A stretch of DNA of 37,994 nt from an uncultured bacterium (GTDB taxonomy: Bacteria > Verrucomicrobiota > Lentisphaeria > Victivallales > UBA1829). The notes under the pieces were generated by a model that had not been told where the DNA came from, ran no database searches, and saw only the letters and a program-made list of their open reading frames with translations. The DNA lies in contig CASFTV010000032.1 of NCBI GenBank assembly GCA_949297765.1, positions 1 through 37,994 of the forward strand, read 5' to 3'. Shown in pieces: positions 1-7,731 of the stretch (position 1 is its first letter; each line of letters begins with the position of its first letter). The position numbers and the translations under genes are program-made.

Positions 1-19
1 GTTGCAATTGGCGAATTTT

Positions 20-100
20 TTCAGGGCCCGTGTCGGGCTGCCGGCAATATCGCCTTGAAGGCGTGGAGCATACCACCGGCTAAGCCGGTGGTTTTGATTT
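20..100 (+). mobile_element. Possible IS200/IS605 right end or omegaRNA 3' tail
   Basis: Three compact hairpins follow one another: 26-30/34-38 (GCCCG/CGGGC, loop TGT), 51-54/60-63 (CGCC/GGCG, loop TTGAA), and a perfect 9-bp stem at 72-80/84-92 (ACCACCGGC/GCCGGTGGT, loop TAA) followed by TTTTGATTTTT. A strong short-loop hairpin after smaller ones resembles the right end of IS200/IS605 elements carrying tnpB, whose 3' end doubles as guide RNA scaffold. The tnpB gene itself would lie left of the window, so this is inference. The last hairpin plus its T-rich tail could equally be an ordinary rho-independent terminator of an upstream gene. Confidence 0.35.
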
Positions 101-324
101 TTGCACCATGTCGTCAGAGAGGCCGTCCGCTCATGAAATCCGTTTTTTTCAATGCTCGGAGTGCGGATTCGATACGGCCGGAAAAGTCCGCTTGGTTCCT
201 GTCGCGTTTTTTTGCTCTCGAAAGAAAGAAGGTTTTTTTGTGGATTATGGTATTATAAAAATACCTAAAGAGAATAGAAAGCTTATTTTTCTATACTAAA
301 TTTTAAAAATTTTTCGAAAAGCTC
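101..324. other. Intergenic stretch, no supported gene
   Basis: The short open frames here (for example from 108) lack a convincing ribosome binding site and have no recognisable domain. The sequence becomes strongly A/T-rich from about 200, as expected upstream of the promoter at 325. Confidence 0.5.
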
Positions 325-353
325 TTGACATTTTATTGGTTTTGTGGTATAAT
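325..353 (+). promoter_or_regulatory. Consensus sigma70 promoter of the pseudopilin/CAZyme operon
   Basis: TTGACA (325-330), a 17-nt spacer and TATAAT (348-353) match the sigma70 consensus exactly. The bases before the -10 are GTGG, giving a TGn extended -10. The start point should lie near 360, leaving a leader of about 40 nt before the ATG at 400. The upstream flank is A/T-rich and could act as an UP element. Confidence 0.85.
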
Positions 354-399
354 TAAAGCACCAAACAAAATACTCTGCCATGTCAGGAAAGGAAGGAAA

Positions 400-1206
400 A
401 TGAAACTGTCAACAATGGTTCGGAACGGGGGCCGGAGGAAGAGCTGTCGCACACAGCGACGGAAATTTACCTTGCTTGAACTGCTCATCGTGATCGCGAT
501 CATCGCGATTCTCGCGGCGCTGCTGCTGCCCGCGTTGAACAAGGCGCGCAGTCGTGCACATGCGATCGTCTGTACCGGCAATCTGCGCCAGTTCGGCGTG
601 GCGATGATCCAGTACAGCGATACGCACCAGGACTACATTTTCCCCGGTACCGCACCCAAAGACAAAGGGGGAAACGCGGTTGAACAGCGCTGGCGCTACG
701 CCAACCACTGGCCGGCGATTCTTTCCGTATTCATGGGGCATAAACAGTATGCGCCCGGTGAAATTGCATTTCAGGAACTTTCCGATTTCAAAGTGGCGAT
801 CTGTCCGGAGGTGAACACCCGTTTCGGATACGGCTACAATGCCCGGTCGCTGAGTTTTCAGACGTCCGATCCGCTTCCGGCAACGTGGTCCGGGTTCAAC
901 AAGTACGCCAAGATCCAGACCATCAAAAAACCGACTTCCACCGTGGTTCTCGGCGACAATTTCTGGTATAACAATACGATGGACAATATCCTTCCGGAGA
1001 ACTGGATTCCGTGGATTTCCCGCGGCAGCCAGGGGTTCTACACCGGCTGGCCAATGCTTGATTTCCGTCACAACGGCCAGAGCAACATTCTCTGGCTTGA
1101 TGGCCATGTCGCACCCAAACATGTGAAATCGGGCATCATCGCCGAAAACTCCTACGACTGCGACGTGAATTTCTGGGGTGTTTCCGGAAACTGGCAGTGG
1201 TATTGA
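400..1206 (+). CDS. Type II secretion-like pseudopilin, H-X9-DG type
   Basis: This 268-aa protein starts at ATG 400 behind AGGAAGGAAA. It has a basic leader (residues 1-22), then FTLLELLIV, the prepilin peptidase cleavage/N-methylation site with Glu at +5 (FTLLE), followed by one hydrophobic helix. The C-terminal half carries [12 protein letters not shown], which fits the H-X9-DG motif of the prepilin-type processing-associated domain found in large paralogous families of Lentisphaerota and Planctomycetota. Members are thought to be exported, pilin-like surface proteins. Their exact role is unknown, but they often sit beside glycoside hydrolases, as here. The next gene begins 23 bp downstream, so they are probably co-transcribed from the promoter at 325. 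Confidence 0.85.
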   Translation: MKLSTMVRNGGRRKSCRTQRRKFTLLELLIVIAIIAILAALLLPALNKARSRAHAIVCTGNLRQFGVAMIQYSDTHQDYIFPGTAPKDKGGNAVEQRWRYANHWPAILSVFMGHKQYAPGEIAFQELSDFKVAICPEVNTRFGYGYNARSLSFQTSDPLPATWSGFNKYAKIQTIKKPTSTVVLGDNFWYNNTMDNILPENWIPWISRGSQGFYTGWPMLDFRHNGQSNILWLDGHVAPKHVKSGIIAENSYDCDVNFWGVSGNWQWY

Positions 1207-1229
1207 TTCAGAAGGAAAGGAAACTGGAG

Positions 1230-3461
1230 ATGAGAAAAAAAATCCTGGCCATGACCGCCGCTCTCTTGGGTGCGCTGACGGCCGGTGCCGCCGTCGAAAC
1301 TCTGATGTTCGATGATTTCACCGCAACCCGCTCCGAGTGGAAACTGCCTTCCTCCGGAGGATTTCTTTCGTCCGGTACGCTCCGCATTGCGCCGTCGCCG
1401 GCGGATCGGGAGAAGAACAATCTGGCCAGACGCACGCTGGATGTCTCCCGCTGGAAAGGACGCCTGCTCTTTTTCTCGGTCGAAGCGTGCGCCTGGAAGG
1501 TGACCCGGCCCCGCAACAACTGGAACGGCATCAAATTCATGATTCATTACAACTCTCCGGAATACGGGCGAGTCTGGATGCATCCGGTCAATCTCTACGG
1601 GTCGTTCGGCTGGAAAAAGCTCTATTTCGCCTGCACGCTTCCGGATGACATTCGCGAAGCGACCCTTGCCCTCGGACTGGAAGACTGTTCCGGTGCGGTT
1701 GAATTCCGCAACATCCGGCTGGAATCTCCGGTTGACCGGCCGTTTCCCGGGCGGGCGGAGTATTCCGACGCCGTGCGCAGAATGCCGCCGCTCCGCGGAA
1801 TGATGTCGCCCCAGCAGCTGACCGCGGGTGATCTGAGCGATCTCCGGCTCTGGGGGGCCAATCTGCTCCGCTGGCAGTTCTGCCGCAACTGGGGCGTCCC
1901 GTTCACGGATCGCGATCTTGCGGAATACGGAACCTGGATTCAGGGGAAACTCGCCGAATTCGACCGCGTTCTGGCCGATGCCGAACGAAACGGACTCAAA
2001 GTCGTGCTGGATCTGCACTCTCCGCCGGGCGGCCGCCGGGACGGTGCCGATTTCAAAGATATGGAGATGTTTTATGACCGCAGATATGCGGACTGGTTCG
2101 TGAACTTCTGGCGCGACGTCGCCCGGCGTTACAAAGACCATCCGGCTATCTGGGGATACGATCTCATCAACGAACCGGTGCAGAGCCGTCCGTCCGGACA
2201 CGGTTACTGGGAGCTGCAGCTGGAGGCCGCCGAAGCGATCCGCAAAATTGATCCCGAACGTCCCATCCTCGTCGAAGCGAACAACTGGGCGGCTCCGGAA
2301 AGTTTCCGGTATCTCAAGCCGTTCCCGCTCAAGAACATTATTTATCAGCTGCACTGTTATCTTCCGCTGCCGTACACTCATCAGCTGGTCCACGGAGGAG
2401 CGGTCAAGGATCCGGTTTTCCTCACCTATCCCGGACGGATCGACGGCGTGATGTGGAACAAGGAAAAGTTCCGCCGGATGCTGGAACCGGTCCGCCAGTT
2501 CCAGCAGCGGTACGGCGCCCGGATCTATGTCGGAGAGTTTTCCGCGGTCCGCTGGGCGCCCGGGGCGGCCCGCTATCTGGCCGACGCAATCTCCATCTTC
2601 GAAGAATACGGCTGGGACTGGAGTTATCATGCGTTCCGCGAATGGGATGGCTGGAGCCTGGAATACACCGACCGCTACGGTGAAAAGAAAAAGGCCGCAA
2701 CCCCCACCGACCGCATGAGGGTGATCCGGGAGTTCTTCCGCCGCAACGCGGTTTCAACAGACCATGTGACCGAGGCGGACCTGAGTTTCCTTCCCGCTCC
2801 GACTCTCAAGGAGAGCCGGCCGGCCGGCCGGGAGTACCGGATCCTCTTCAAAGGCAACAGCATCACCCGGCACGGCACCAATCCGCAGATCAAGGCCGCG
2901 CTCGGCTGGGATCGCCGCTGCGGCATGGCGGCCAGCGACGAGGCGCACGACTATGCCCATCTGCTTGCCGCCCGCATTCAGCGCACGATGCCGGACCGTC
3001 CGGTCCGGATTGAATTCAGCACCCCCGACGTGGCAGAAGGGGAGACGGAAAAGAACTTCCGTCCCGATCTTGTCATCCTCCAGACCGGAGAACATTCTCT
3101 GCCCGGCGACAAGAGCGTGGAGGATTTTGAGCGACGCTATCGTGATGTGGTCGCTTCTCTGAAGACCTTTCCTGCCGGAACGCAGCTGATTGCCGTCGAG
3201 CTCTGGGCGCCGACCAATGGAACCCCCTATGAAGGCAAAAGCCGGATCCTGCGCGATCTCCTGCGGAAAATCTGCACGGAAAACGGCATCCCGACCGTTT
3301 CGGTGGAAGCGTATGCCACCGATCCCTCCTGTCGCGGTTCCGGCGTGCATCACGGGGTGCGCTGGCATCCCAATGACAAGGGAATGGCCGGTTATGCAGA
3401 GTCGATCTTCGCCGTCTGGCAGCGCGAACAGGCCCGGAAATCCGGCGGGGAAAAGAAATAG
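1230..3461 (+). CDS. Secreted GH5-type glycoside hydrolase fused to an SGNH/GDSL esterase
   Basis: The 743-aa protein starts at ATG 1230, after AAGGAAAGG, with a Sec signal peptide (residues 1 to about 20, ending TAGAA). Residues 25-165 form a beta-rich, CBM-like region. Residues 185-510 are a GH5 cellulase-like barrel: LINEP holds the acid/base Glu315 and YVGEF the nucleophile Glu436. Residues 540-735 are an SGNH hydrolase domain with the block I serine in KGNSIT (Ser544) and a C-terminal WHPND histidine (His713). The usual GxND of block III reads QTGEHS, so the oxyanion arrangement is atypical. Together the domains suggest cleavage and deacylation of an acylated plant or host polysaccharide; the true substrate cannot be told from sequence. 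GTG or ATG starts further upstream (1197) would overlap the pseudopilin and lack a signal peptide. Confidence 0.8.
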   Translation: MRKKILAMTAALLGALTAGAAVETLMFDDFTATRSEWKLPSSGGFLSSGTLRIAPSPADREKNNLARRTLDVSRWKGRLLFFSVEACAWKVTRPRNNWNGIKFMIHYNSPEYGRVWMHPVNLYGSFGWKKLYFACTLPDDIREATLALGLEDCSGAVEFRNIRLESPVDRPFPGRAEYSDAVRRMPPLRGMMSPQQLTAGDLSDLRLWGANLLRWQFCRNWGVPFTDRDLAEYGTWIQGKLAEFDRVLADAERNGLKVVLDLHSPPGGRRDGADFKDMEMFYDRRYADWFVNFWRDVARRYKDHPAIWGYDLINEPVQSRPSGHGYWELQLEAAEAIRKIDPERPILVEANNWAAPESFRYLKPFPLKNIIYQLHCYLPLPYTHQLVHGGAVKDPVFLTYPGRIDGVMWNKEKFRRMLEPVRQFQQRYGARIYVGEFSAVRWAPGAARYLADAISIFEEYGWDWSYHAFREWDGWSLEYTDRYGEKKKAATPTDRMRVIREFFRRNAVSTDHVTEADLSFLPAPTLKESRPAGREYRILFKGNSITRHGTNPQIKAALGWDRRCGMAASDEAHDYAHLLAARIQRTMPDRPVRIEFSTPDVAEGETEKNFRPDLVILQTGEHSLPGDKSVEDFERRYRDVVASLKTFPAGTQLIAVELWAPTNGTPYEGKSRILRDLLRKICTENGIPTVSVEAYATDPSCRGSGVHHGVRWHPNDKGMAGYAESIFAVWQREQARKSGGEKK

Positions 3462-3470
3462 AGGCCGGCG

Positions 3471-5813
3471 ATGCTGAAGCGTTGTTTCTGCCGGGATCTG
3501 CCGTCCGTGTGTACCGGCGGCGCGGCACGTTGGATCGCTCCGGAGGAGGCTGTCCCGGATCGGGCCGGATGTTTTATCTGCCGGTGCCGGGCGGTGTTCT
3601 CCCGCGCGGAAGTCCTCCGTCTCCATCTTGCCGCGGATTCCGTTTACCGGCTCTATATTGACGGAGTGTTCGCCGCGGAAGGTGCGGAACTCGGCGACAA
3701 GCAGATCCGCTTTGTCGATTCCCTGGAGTGGGAGGCCTCGGCGGGAGAACATCGGCTGGTTGCGATTGTTCCGTTTTTCGGTCCGAAAGGGCCATGGGCG
3801 CGAATGGATGCTGCTCCCGGCTTCTTCTGCGCGGCGGAAGGCCGCGGAGCGGAGCAGCTTGCCTCCTGTTCCGCAAACTGGCAGACCGCCGACGCTCCCA
3901 TGTTCCGCTGGCAGGCGCCGTTCGGCTGGGTGACTCCGGTGGGCGAGGAGCTGATCTTCGATGCCTCGGCTTCCCCGGACGGCATATGGCGCGGCGCGGA
4001 TCGGGTCTGTGACTGGCGCTCCGCGGCGGAACGGTCCGATTCCGGGCGCAGACTTCAGCCGGCAACTCTGCCGGACATGCTCCGGAAACCGGTGAAGAAT
4101 TTCCGAGTTCTCTATGCGGGACCCCATCGGGATAAACAGTTCCACGGTGCCGACAACGACGAGGCGGCCGCCGCGGAGGCGGAACGGAAACTGCGCTCGG
4201 GAGAGGTGCTGACCTTTCCGCCTCACGTCGAGCGGAAACTGCTGATTGCTCTTGAGGATTACTGCTGCATCCGTCCTGAACTGACCGTTTCCGGAGGGCG
4301 CGGCGCCTCCGTTTCGCTTGGCTGGGCGGAAGGACTTTTCCGTAACGATGCGGAACTCGGGGAAAAGGAGGACCGCCGCCGGTGGCGCGACCGGTATTTC
4401 ATCGGACTCTACGATCATTTCCTCTGCGATGGACGTTCCGGAATGGAATTTTTCACGTTTTCCAGCCGTTCGGGACGTTATCTCTCGCTGGAGGTGAAAA
4501 GCGGGAGTGAGCCGCTGACCATCGACGCACTCCGGTTGCCGGAACATCGTTATCCGCTCCGGCTGGAAGCGGCGTTTGCCTGCGCCGACCGGCGTTTTGA
4601 AGACCTGGCGCGGCGATGCCGCAGGACGCTGGAGATGTGTTCGCATGACACATTCATGGATTGTCCTTACTACGAGCGTCTGATGTATGTCGGCGACACC
4701 CGCATTCAGGCGCTGCTGACGCTGGCGGGCAGCCGGGATTCCCGACTGGTGGAGAAGGCGCTTCACCTGATCGCCGCGGGACAGCTTCCATCCGGATTTG
4801 TCCCGTCGCGTTATCCCTCACGTCCTCCGCAGGAGATTCCGCTGTATACGCCGTTCTTCATCGGCATGGTGACCGATTACGCGCGCTGGCGCGGCGGGAC
4901 CCTGCCGCGGGAACTCCTCCCGGTCGTGCTGCGCTGTGCGGAGGCGTTTGAACCATTCCGGAACCGTTACGGCCTGGTGGAGTTCCACCGGGGATGGAAC
5001 TTTGTGGACTGGGTCCCCGCATGGAAGACGGGAACTCCGCCGCATGGAGACGACGGCGTTTCGGGTCTGGTCAATGCTCATGTCCTCTACGGATTCAAGG
5101 AGTGCGCCGATCTCTGCGGACTGCTCGGCGAGAAAACGCTGGAGCTGCAGTGGCGGAACCGGCTCTCCGACGCCATGCGCGTATTTGTCGAGACCTTCTG
5201 GGACGAATCCGCGGGGGCGTTCCGCAACAGCGCCGATGATCCGCTCCTCTCGGAACATCTGCAGATTCTCGCGCTTCTGACCGGCGCTCTGCCGGACGCG
5301 GTGCGGACCCGATGCGCCCGGACATTGTGCAGCGGCACTCTGCCGATACGGACAACTTCCTATTTCGATTTCTATCTTTTTGAGACGTATGCGCTCCTGG
5401 GGCGCGGCGACCTTGTCCTGCGCCGCCTTGAGGATGTGTTCGATCAGGAGAAACTGGGATTGCGGACCATGCCGGAACAGCCGGAACCTTCCCGCTCCGA
5501 CTGTCATGCGTGGAGTGCGCATCCGCTCTATCACTGCTGGACAACGCTGCTCGGCGTGCGTCCGGCGGGCTTCGGATTCCGCGAAGTCGAGATCCGGATC
5601 CCCGTCGGCGCGCCGGAATTCATGCGCGGTTCGGTGGTCCATCCCGCCGGAGGTTCGATTGAAGTGGAATGTACTCCGGAGGAGGTTCATCTTCATCTTC
5701 CCTGCGGTCTTTCCGGGCGGCTGCATCTTCCCGGCGGGGAAGTGCGGAACCTGCACAACGGGGACAATCGTATTTTGCGGAAAAATCCGGCGGATGTGGC
5801 TCTGTTTTCTTGA
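3471..5813 (+). CDS. Alpha-L-rhamnosidase-like (GH78-type) six-hairpin glycosidase
   Basis: A 780-aa protein with an N-terminal beta-sandwich region (about residues 1-350, including the LHLAADSVYRLYIDG-type jelly-roll strand common in rhamnosidases). An (alpha/alpha)6 region follows from about 380 to 690, then a short C-terminal beta domain. The signature DCPYYERLMYVGD (Asp397 to Asp409, with Glu402) corresponds to DCPxRDExxGWxGD in GH78, where these acidic residues line the active site; RD is replaced by YY, so substrate or chemistry may differ. No signal peptide is visible, suggesting cytoplasmic cleavage of imported oligosaccharides. It starts 9 bp after the GH5-SGNH stop with only a weak ribosome binding site, so translational coupling is likely. 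Another clan of six-hairpin glycosidase is possible. Confidence 0.65.
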   Translation: MLKRCFCRDLPSVCTGGAARWIAPEEAVPDRAGCFICRCRAVFSRAEVLRLHLAADSVYRLYIDGVFAAEGAELGDKQIRFVDSLEWEASAGEHRLVAIVPFFGPKGPWARMDAAPGFFCAAEGRGAEQLASCSANWQTADAPMFRWQAPFGWVTPVGEELIFDASASPDGIWRGADRVCDWRSAAERSDSGRRLQPATLPDMLRKPVKNFRVLYAGPHRDKQFHGADNDEAAAAEAERKLRSGEVLTFPPHVERKLLIALEDYCCIRPELTVSGGRGASVSLGWAEGLFRNDAELGEKEDRRRWRDRYFIGLYDHFLCDGRSGMEFFTFSSRSGRYLSLEVKSGSEPLTIDALRLPEHRYPLRLEAAFACADRRFEDLARRCRRTLEMCSHDTFMDCPYYERLMYVGDTRIQALLTLAGSRDSRLVEKALHLIAAGQLPSGFVPSRYPSRPPQEIPLYTPFFIGMVTDYARWRGGTLPRELLPVVLRCAEAFEPFRNRYGLVEFHRGWNFVDWVPAWKTGTPPHGDDGVSGLVNAHVLYGFKECADLCGLLGEKTLELQWRNRLSDAMRVFVETFWDESAGAFRNSADDPLLSEHLQILALLTGALPDAVRTRCARTLCSGTLPIRTTSYFDFYLFETYALLGRGDLVLRRLEDVFDQEKLGLRTMPEQPEPSRSDCHAWSAHPLYHCWTTLLGVRPAGFGFREVEIRIPVGAPEFMRGSVVHPAGGSIEVECTPEEVHLHLPCGLSGRLHLPGGEVRNLHNGDNRILRKNPADVALFS

Positions 5814-5837
5814 CAACTCCGTTTGGCGGCATACATT
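5810..5837 (+). promoter_or_regulatory. Promoter of the GntR/LacI regulator gene
   Basis: TTGACA (5810-5815), 16-nt spacer, TACATT (5832-5837). The -35 hexamer overlaps the stop codon of the preceding glycosidase (5811-5813), so the regulator can be made independently of the upstream CAZyme operon. Confidence 0.6.
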
Positions 5838-5869
5838 AGAGAAAAAAAACGAACAGGAGAAGCTGTGGT

Positions 5870-6943
5870 ATGGGGCGAGCCGTACTTGGGAAAAATGACG
5901 TTTTCCGGAAACAGATTCTTTCGGAGATCGCGATCGGCATCTACCGTGAGGGGGAACGGCTGCCCGGCGAACGGGAGCTGAGCGAACGGTATCAGGTCAG
6001 CCGGAACACCGTCCGGCGGGCGCTGCAGGAGCTGGAACACGACGGAGTCCTTTTCCGGCGTCCTCCGGTCGGAACGTTTGTATCCGGAGGCGCGCTGATG
6101 CGCCTGAGGGCGAACCGTCCGCCGCAGCTGCAGGTCGCGGTTCTGATGAACAACGAAGAGTCGAACAACCCGATCTATCAGCAGATTTTCCGTTCCATGC
6201 AGGGGCATTTGCCGGATGAGGTCCGCTTGAACGTCTACTTCTGCGGTTCGTGCGACCGGCTGTTCCGCGCGGGAGAAGAGATTGATCTGGCTCTGGTGTT
6301 CGGCCGGTACCCGGAAGCGGAACTGGAGACATTGCGCCGCAGGGTCGGCGAGGTGATTATCTGGGGACGGGAATCGGAGAATTTTTCCTGCATCACCTGC
6401 GACAACTACAACGGAGGACGGCTGATGGCTCAGACCGCGATCGACGCCGGACACCGTCACCTTGCCCTGATCGGCCCCCGGGAAGAGGATGCCCGCGGCG
6501 AGTTCGCCCGACGGATCGCCGGTGTGGAGGATGCCTGCTGCGAGAACGGCGTTTCTCTGCTCTATCACCGGCTGACGCTGGAGGAATCGCTCAACCTTGC
6601 CGGAAGCATCTACTTTACGCTGGATGCGTTTCTGCGGGAAGATCCGGAATTATCCGTTGTGCTTTGTCTCTACGACAGCATTGCCCTGTCGGTGCTGGAG
6701 TGCTGCCGCCTGCGGGGAATCCCGGTGCCGGAGCACCTCAGCGTGATCGGTTTCGACGACCACTGCTATGCGGAGTTCATCACTCCGGCGCTGACGACGG
6801 TCCGCAACGTGGCAAAGGAAGCCGGGGTGCGGCTGGCAAACTATATCGAAAGCCGTCTGCGCGATCCGGCGGCATCTTCCGGGCTCCATGAAGTCCTCAG
6901 ACCGTTCCTGATCGAACGTGAGACGCTGCGCCGCTTCTGCTGA
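5870..6943 (+). CDS. GntR/LacI-hybrid transcriptional regulator (sugar-responsive)
   Basis: 357 aa, starting at ATG 5870 with AGGAGA nine bases upstream. Residues 10-75 are a GntR-type winged helix (GERLPGERELSERYQVSRNTVRRALQ pattern, then a wing ending VGTFVSGG). Residues 85-340 are a LacI/periplasmic-binding-like sensor: QVAVLMNN at its start, the GxxxA region around GHRHLALIG, and the typical SVIGFDDHCYAEFITPALTTV end strand. In this family (AraR-like) a sugar bound to the C-terminal domain releases the dimer from operators. Its place directly after a GH5/SGNH and GH78-like pair suggests it controls that operon. The operator and ligand are not identifiable here. Confidence 0.8.
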   Translation: MGRAVLGKNDVFRKQILSEIAIGIYREGERLPGERELSERYQVSRNTVRRALQELEHDGVLFRRPPVGTFVSGGALMRLRANRPPQLQVAVLMNNEESNNPIYQQIFRSMQGHLPDEVRLNVYFCGSCDRLFRAGEEIDLALVFGRYPEAELETLRRRVGEVIIWGRESENFSCITCDNYNGGRLMAQTAIDAGHRHLALIGPREEDARGEFARRIAGVEDACCENGVSLLYHRLTLEESLNLAGSIYFTLDAFLREDPELSVVLCLYDSIALSVLECCRLRGIPVPEHLSVIGFDDHCYAEFITPALTTVRNVAKEAGVRLANYIESRLRDPAASSGLHEVLRPFLIERETLRRFC

Positions 6944-6952
6944 GCTCAAACC

Positions 6953-6970
6953 GACCGGGGGAATCCGGTC
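6953..6970 (+). terminator. Weak hairpin after the regulator gene
   Basis: Perfect 6-bp stem GACCGG/CCGGTC around loop GGGAAT, ten bases past the stop. There is no T-run, so intrinsic termination is doubtful. Confidence 0.25.
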
Positions 6971-7093
6971 CGTCTCGTCCTGACGCGATCTCATTGCCGA
7001 CTCCGGCTGAAAAGAGACCGCCGTGTTTCATCCGCAGGGAAGAGCTGTCCGAGATTGCGTTTCGTCCGTCAGACGGCGCTTTGGTGTTCCATC

Positions 7094-7117
7094 CCGCCCG
7101 CTCCGGGGCGGATCTTT
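7094..7117 (+). terminator. GC-rich hairpin with short T-tail
   Basis: Stem CCGCCC/GGGCGG (7094-7099/7106-7111), then ATCTTT. It sits between the regulator gene and the next promoter and could insulate them. The T-tail is short. Confidence 0.3.
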
Positions 7118-7145
7118 GCGCTGAAGCGGTGCGGCGGAAGCATTC

Positions 7146-7173
7146 TTGAAAAAATCCTTCGCTGTGCTATATT
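7146..7173 (+). promoter_or_regulatory. Promoter of the small exported protein
   Basis: TTGAAA (7146-7151), 16-nt spacer, TATATT (7168-7173) preceded by GTGC (TGn extended -10). Predicted start near 7180, about 24 nt before the GTG at 7204. Confidence 0.65.
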
Positions 7174-7203
7174 ACAAAAATCCAATCCGCGAAGGTTATG
7201 CCC

Positions 7204-7599
7204 GTGAAACGAATTGAAACGCTTCTCTGTCTGAGCGCTCTTTTTGCAGCTCTGTTTTTCTGTTTTCTTTCGCAGGATTCCGGTTTCCCGGCGTCTTCCG
7301 CTGTGCCGGCTGGATGGATCGGAGGGTATGAAAACCCGGAATTCTGCGTGGATGCGGATGATGCGACGATTCACGATCCTTATTTCCTTTTTGGCGGGAA
7401 AACACTCCGTCTTCCCCCGCTGAAACGCTCCCCGGAGGGCGTATGTTTCTCCGGATCTGCTCTTCTGCAGGGAGGAATCCTGCCCTGCGCGCCGGGCGGC
7501 GGAACTGCGGTTTCTCCGGATGCGGAGAGCGGCACGCCGTTTCATGAAATTCTTCTGTCGAGTGTTTTTCCGGTTCGTGCCGGTCCCCTGTCCGCCTGA
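7204..7599 (+). CDS. Small exported or membrane-anchored protein of unknown function
   Basis: 131 aa. The preferred start is GTG 7204, because GAAGG (7191-7195) lies eight bases before it; the in-frame ATG at 7198 would be only two bases from that site. Residues 7-24 (LLCLSALFAALFFCFLS) form a signal peptide or single anchor, so the remainder is probably periplasmic. The mature part has two cysteines and no domain that I recognise. It has its own extended -10 promoter and lies about 130 bp upstream of the calcium pump, with no proof of a functional link. Confidence 0.5.
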   Translation: MKRIETLLCLSALFAALFFCFLSQDSGFPASSAVPAGWIGGYENPEFCVDADDATIHDPYFLFGGKTLRLPPLKRSPEGVCFSGSALLQGGILPCAPGGGTAVSPDAESGTPFHEILLSSVFPVRAGPLSA

Positions 7600-7731
7600 A
7601 CAACCGGCGGGAAAAGAGGTTTCCGCCGGTTCGGGACGACTGGGAAACCAGCATTTGCAATCAGAAGAACAGTCACCGGTTCCGCACGGGATTCGAGTCG
7701 GGGCCGGTTGGATCAGGGGAAATATACTGAG

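Noticed and set aside
55-299. Two short plus-strand frames near the left edge
   Set aside because: No SD, no domain, and one begins inside the hairpin region.
409-5816. Long minus-strand open frames opposite the CAZyme operon (for example 1152-2630, 2754-4766, 4818-5816)
   Set aside because: They mirror G/C-rich codons of the plus-strand genes, are Arg/Pro/Gly-rich and show no domains.
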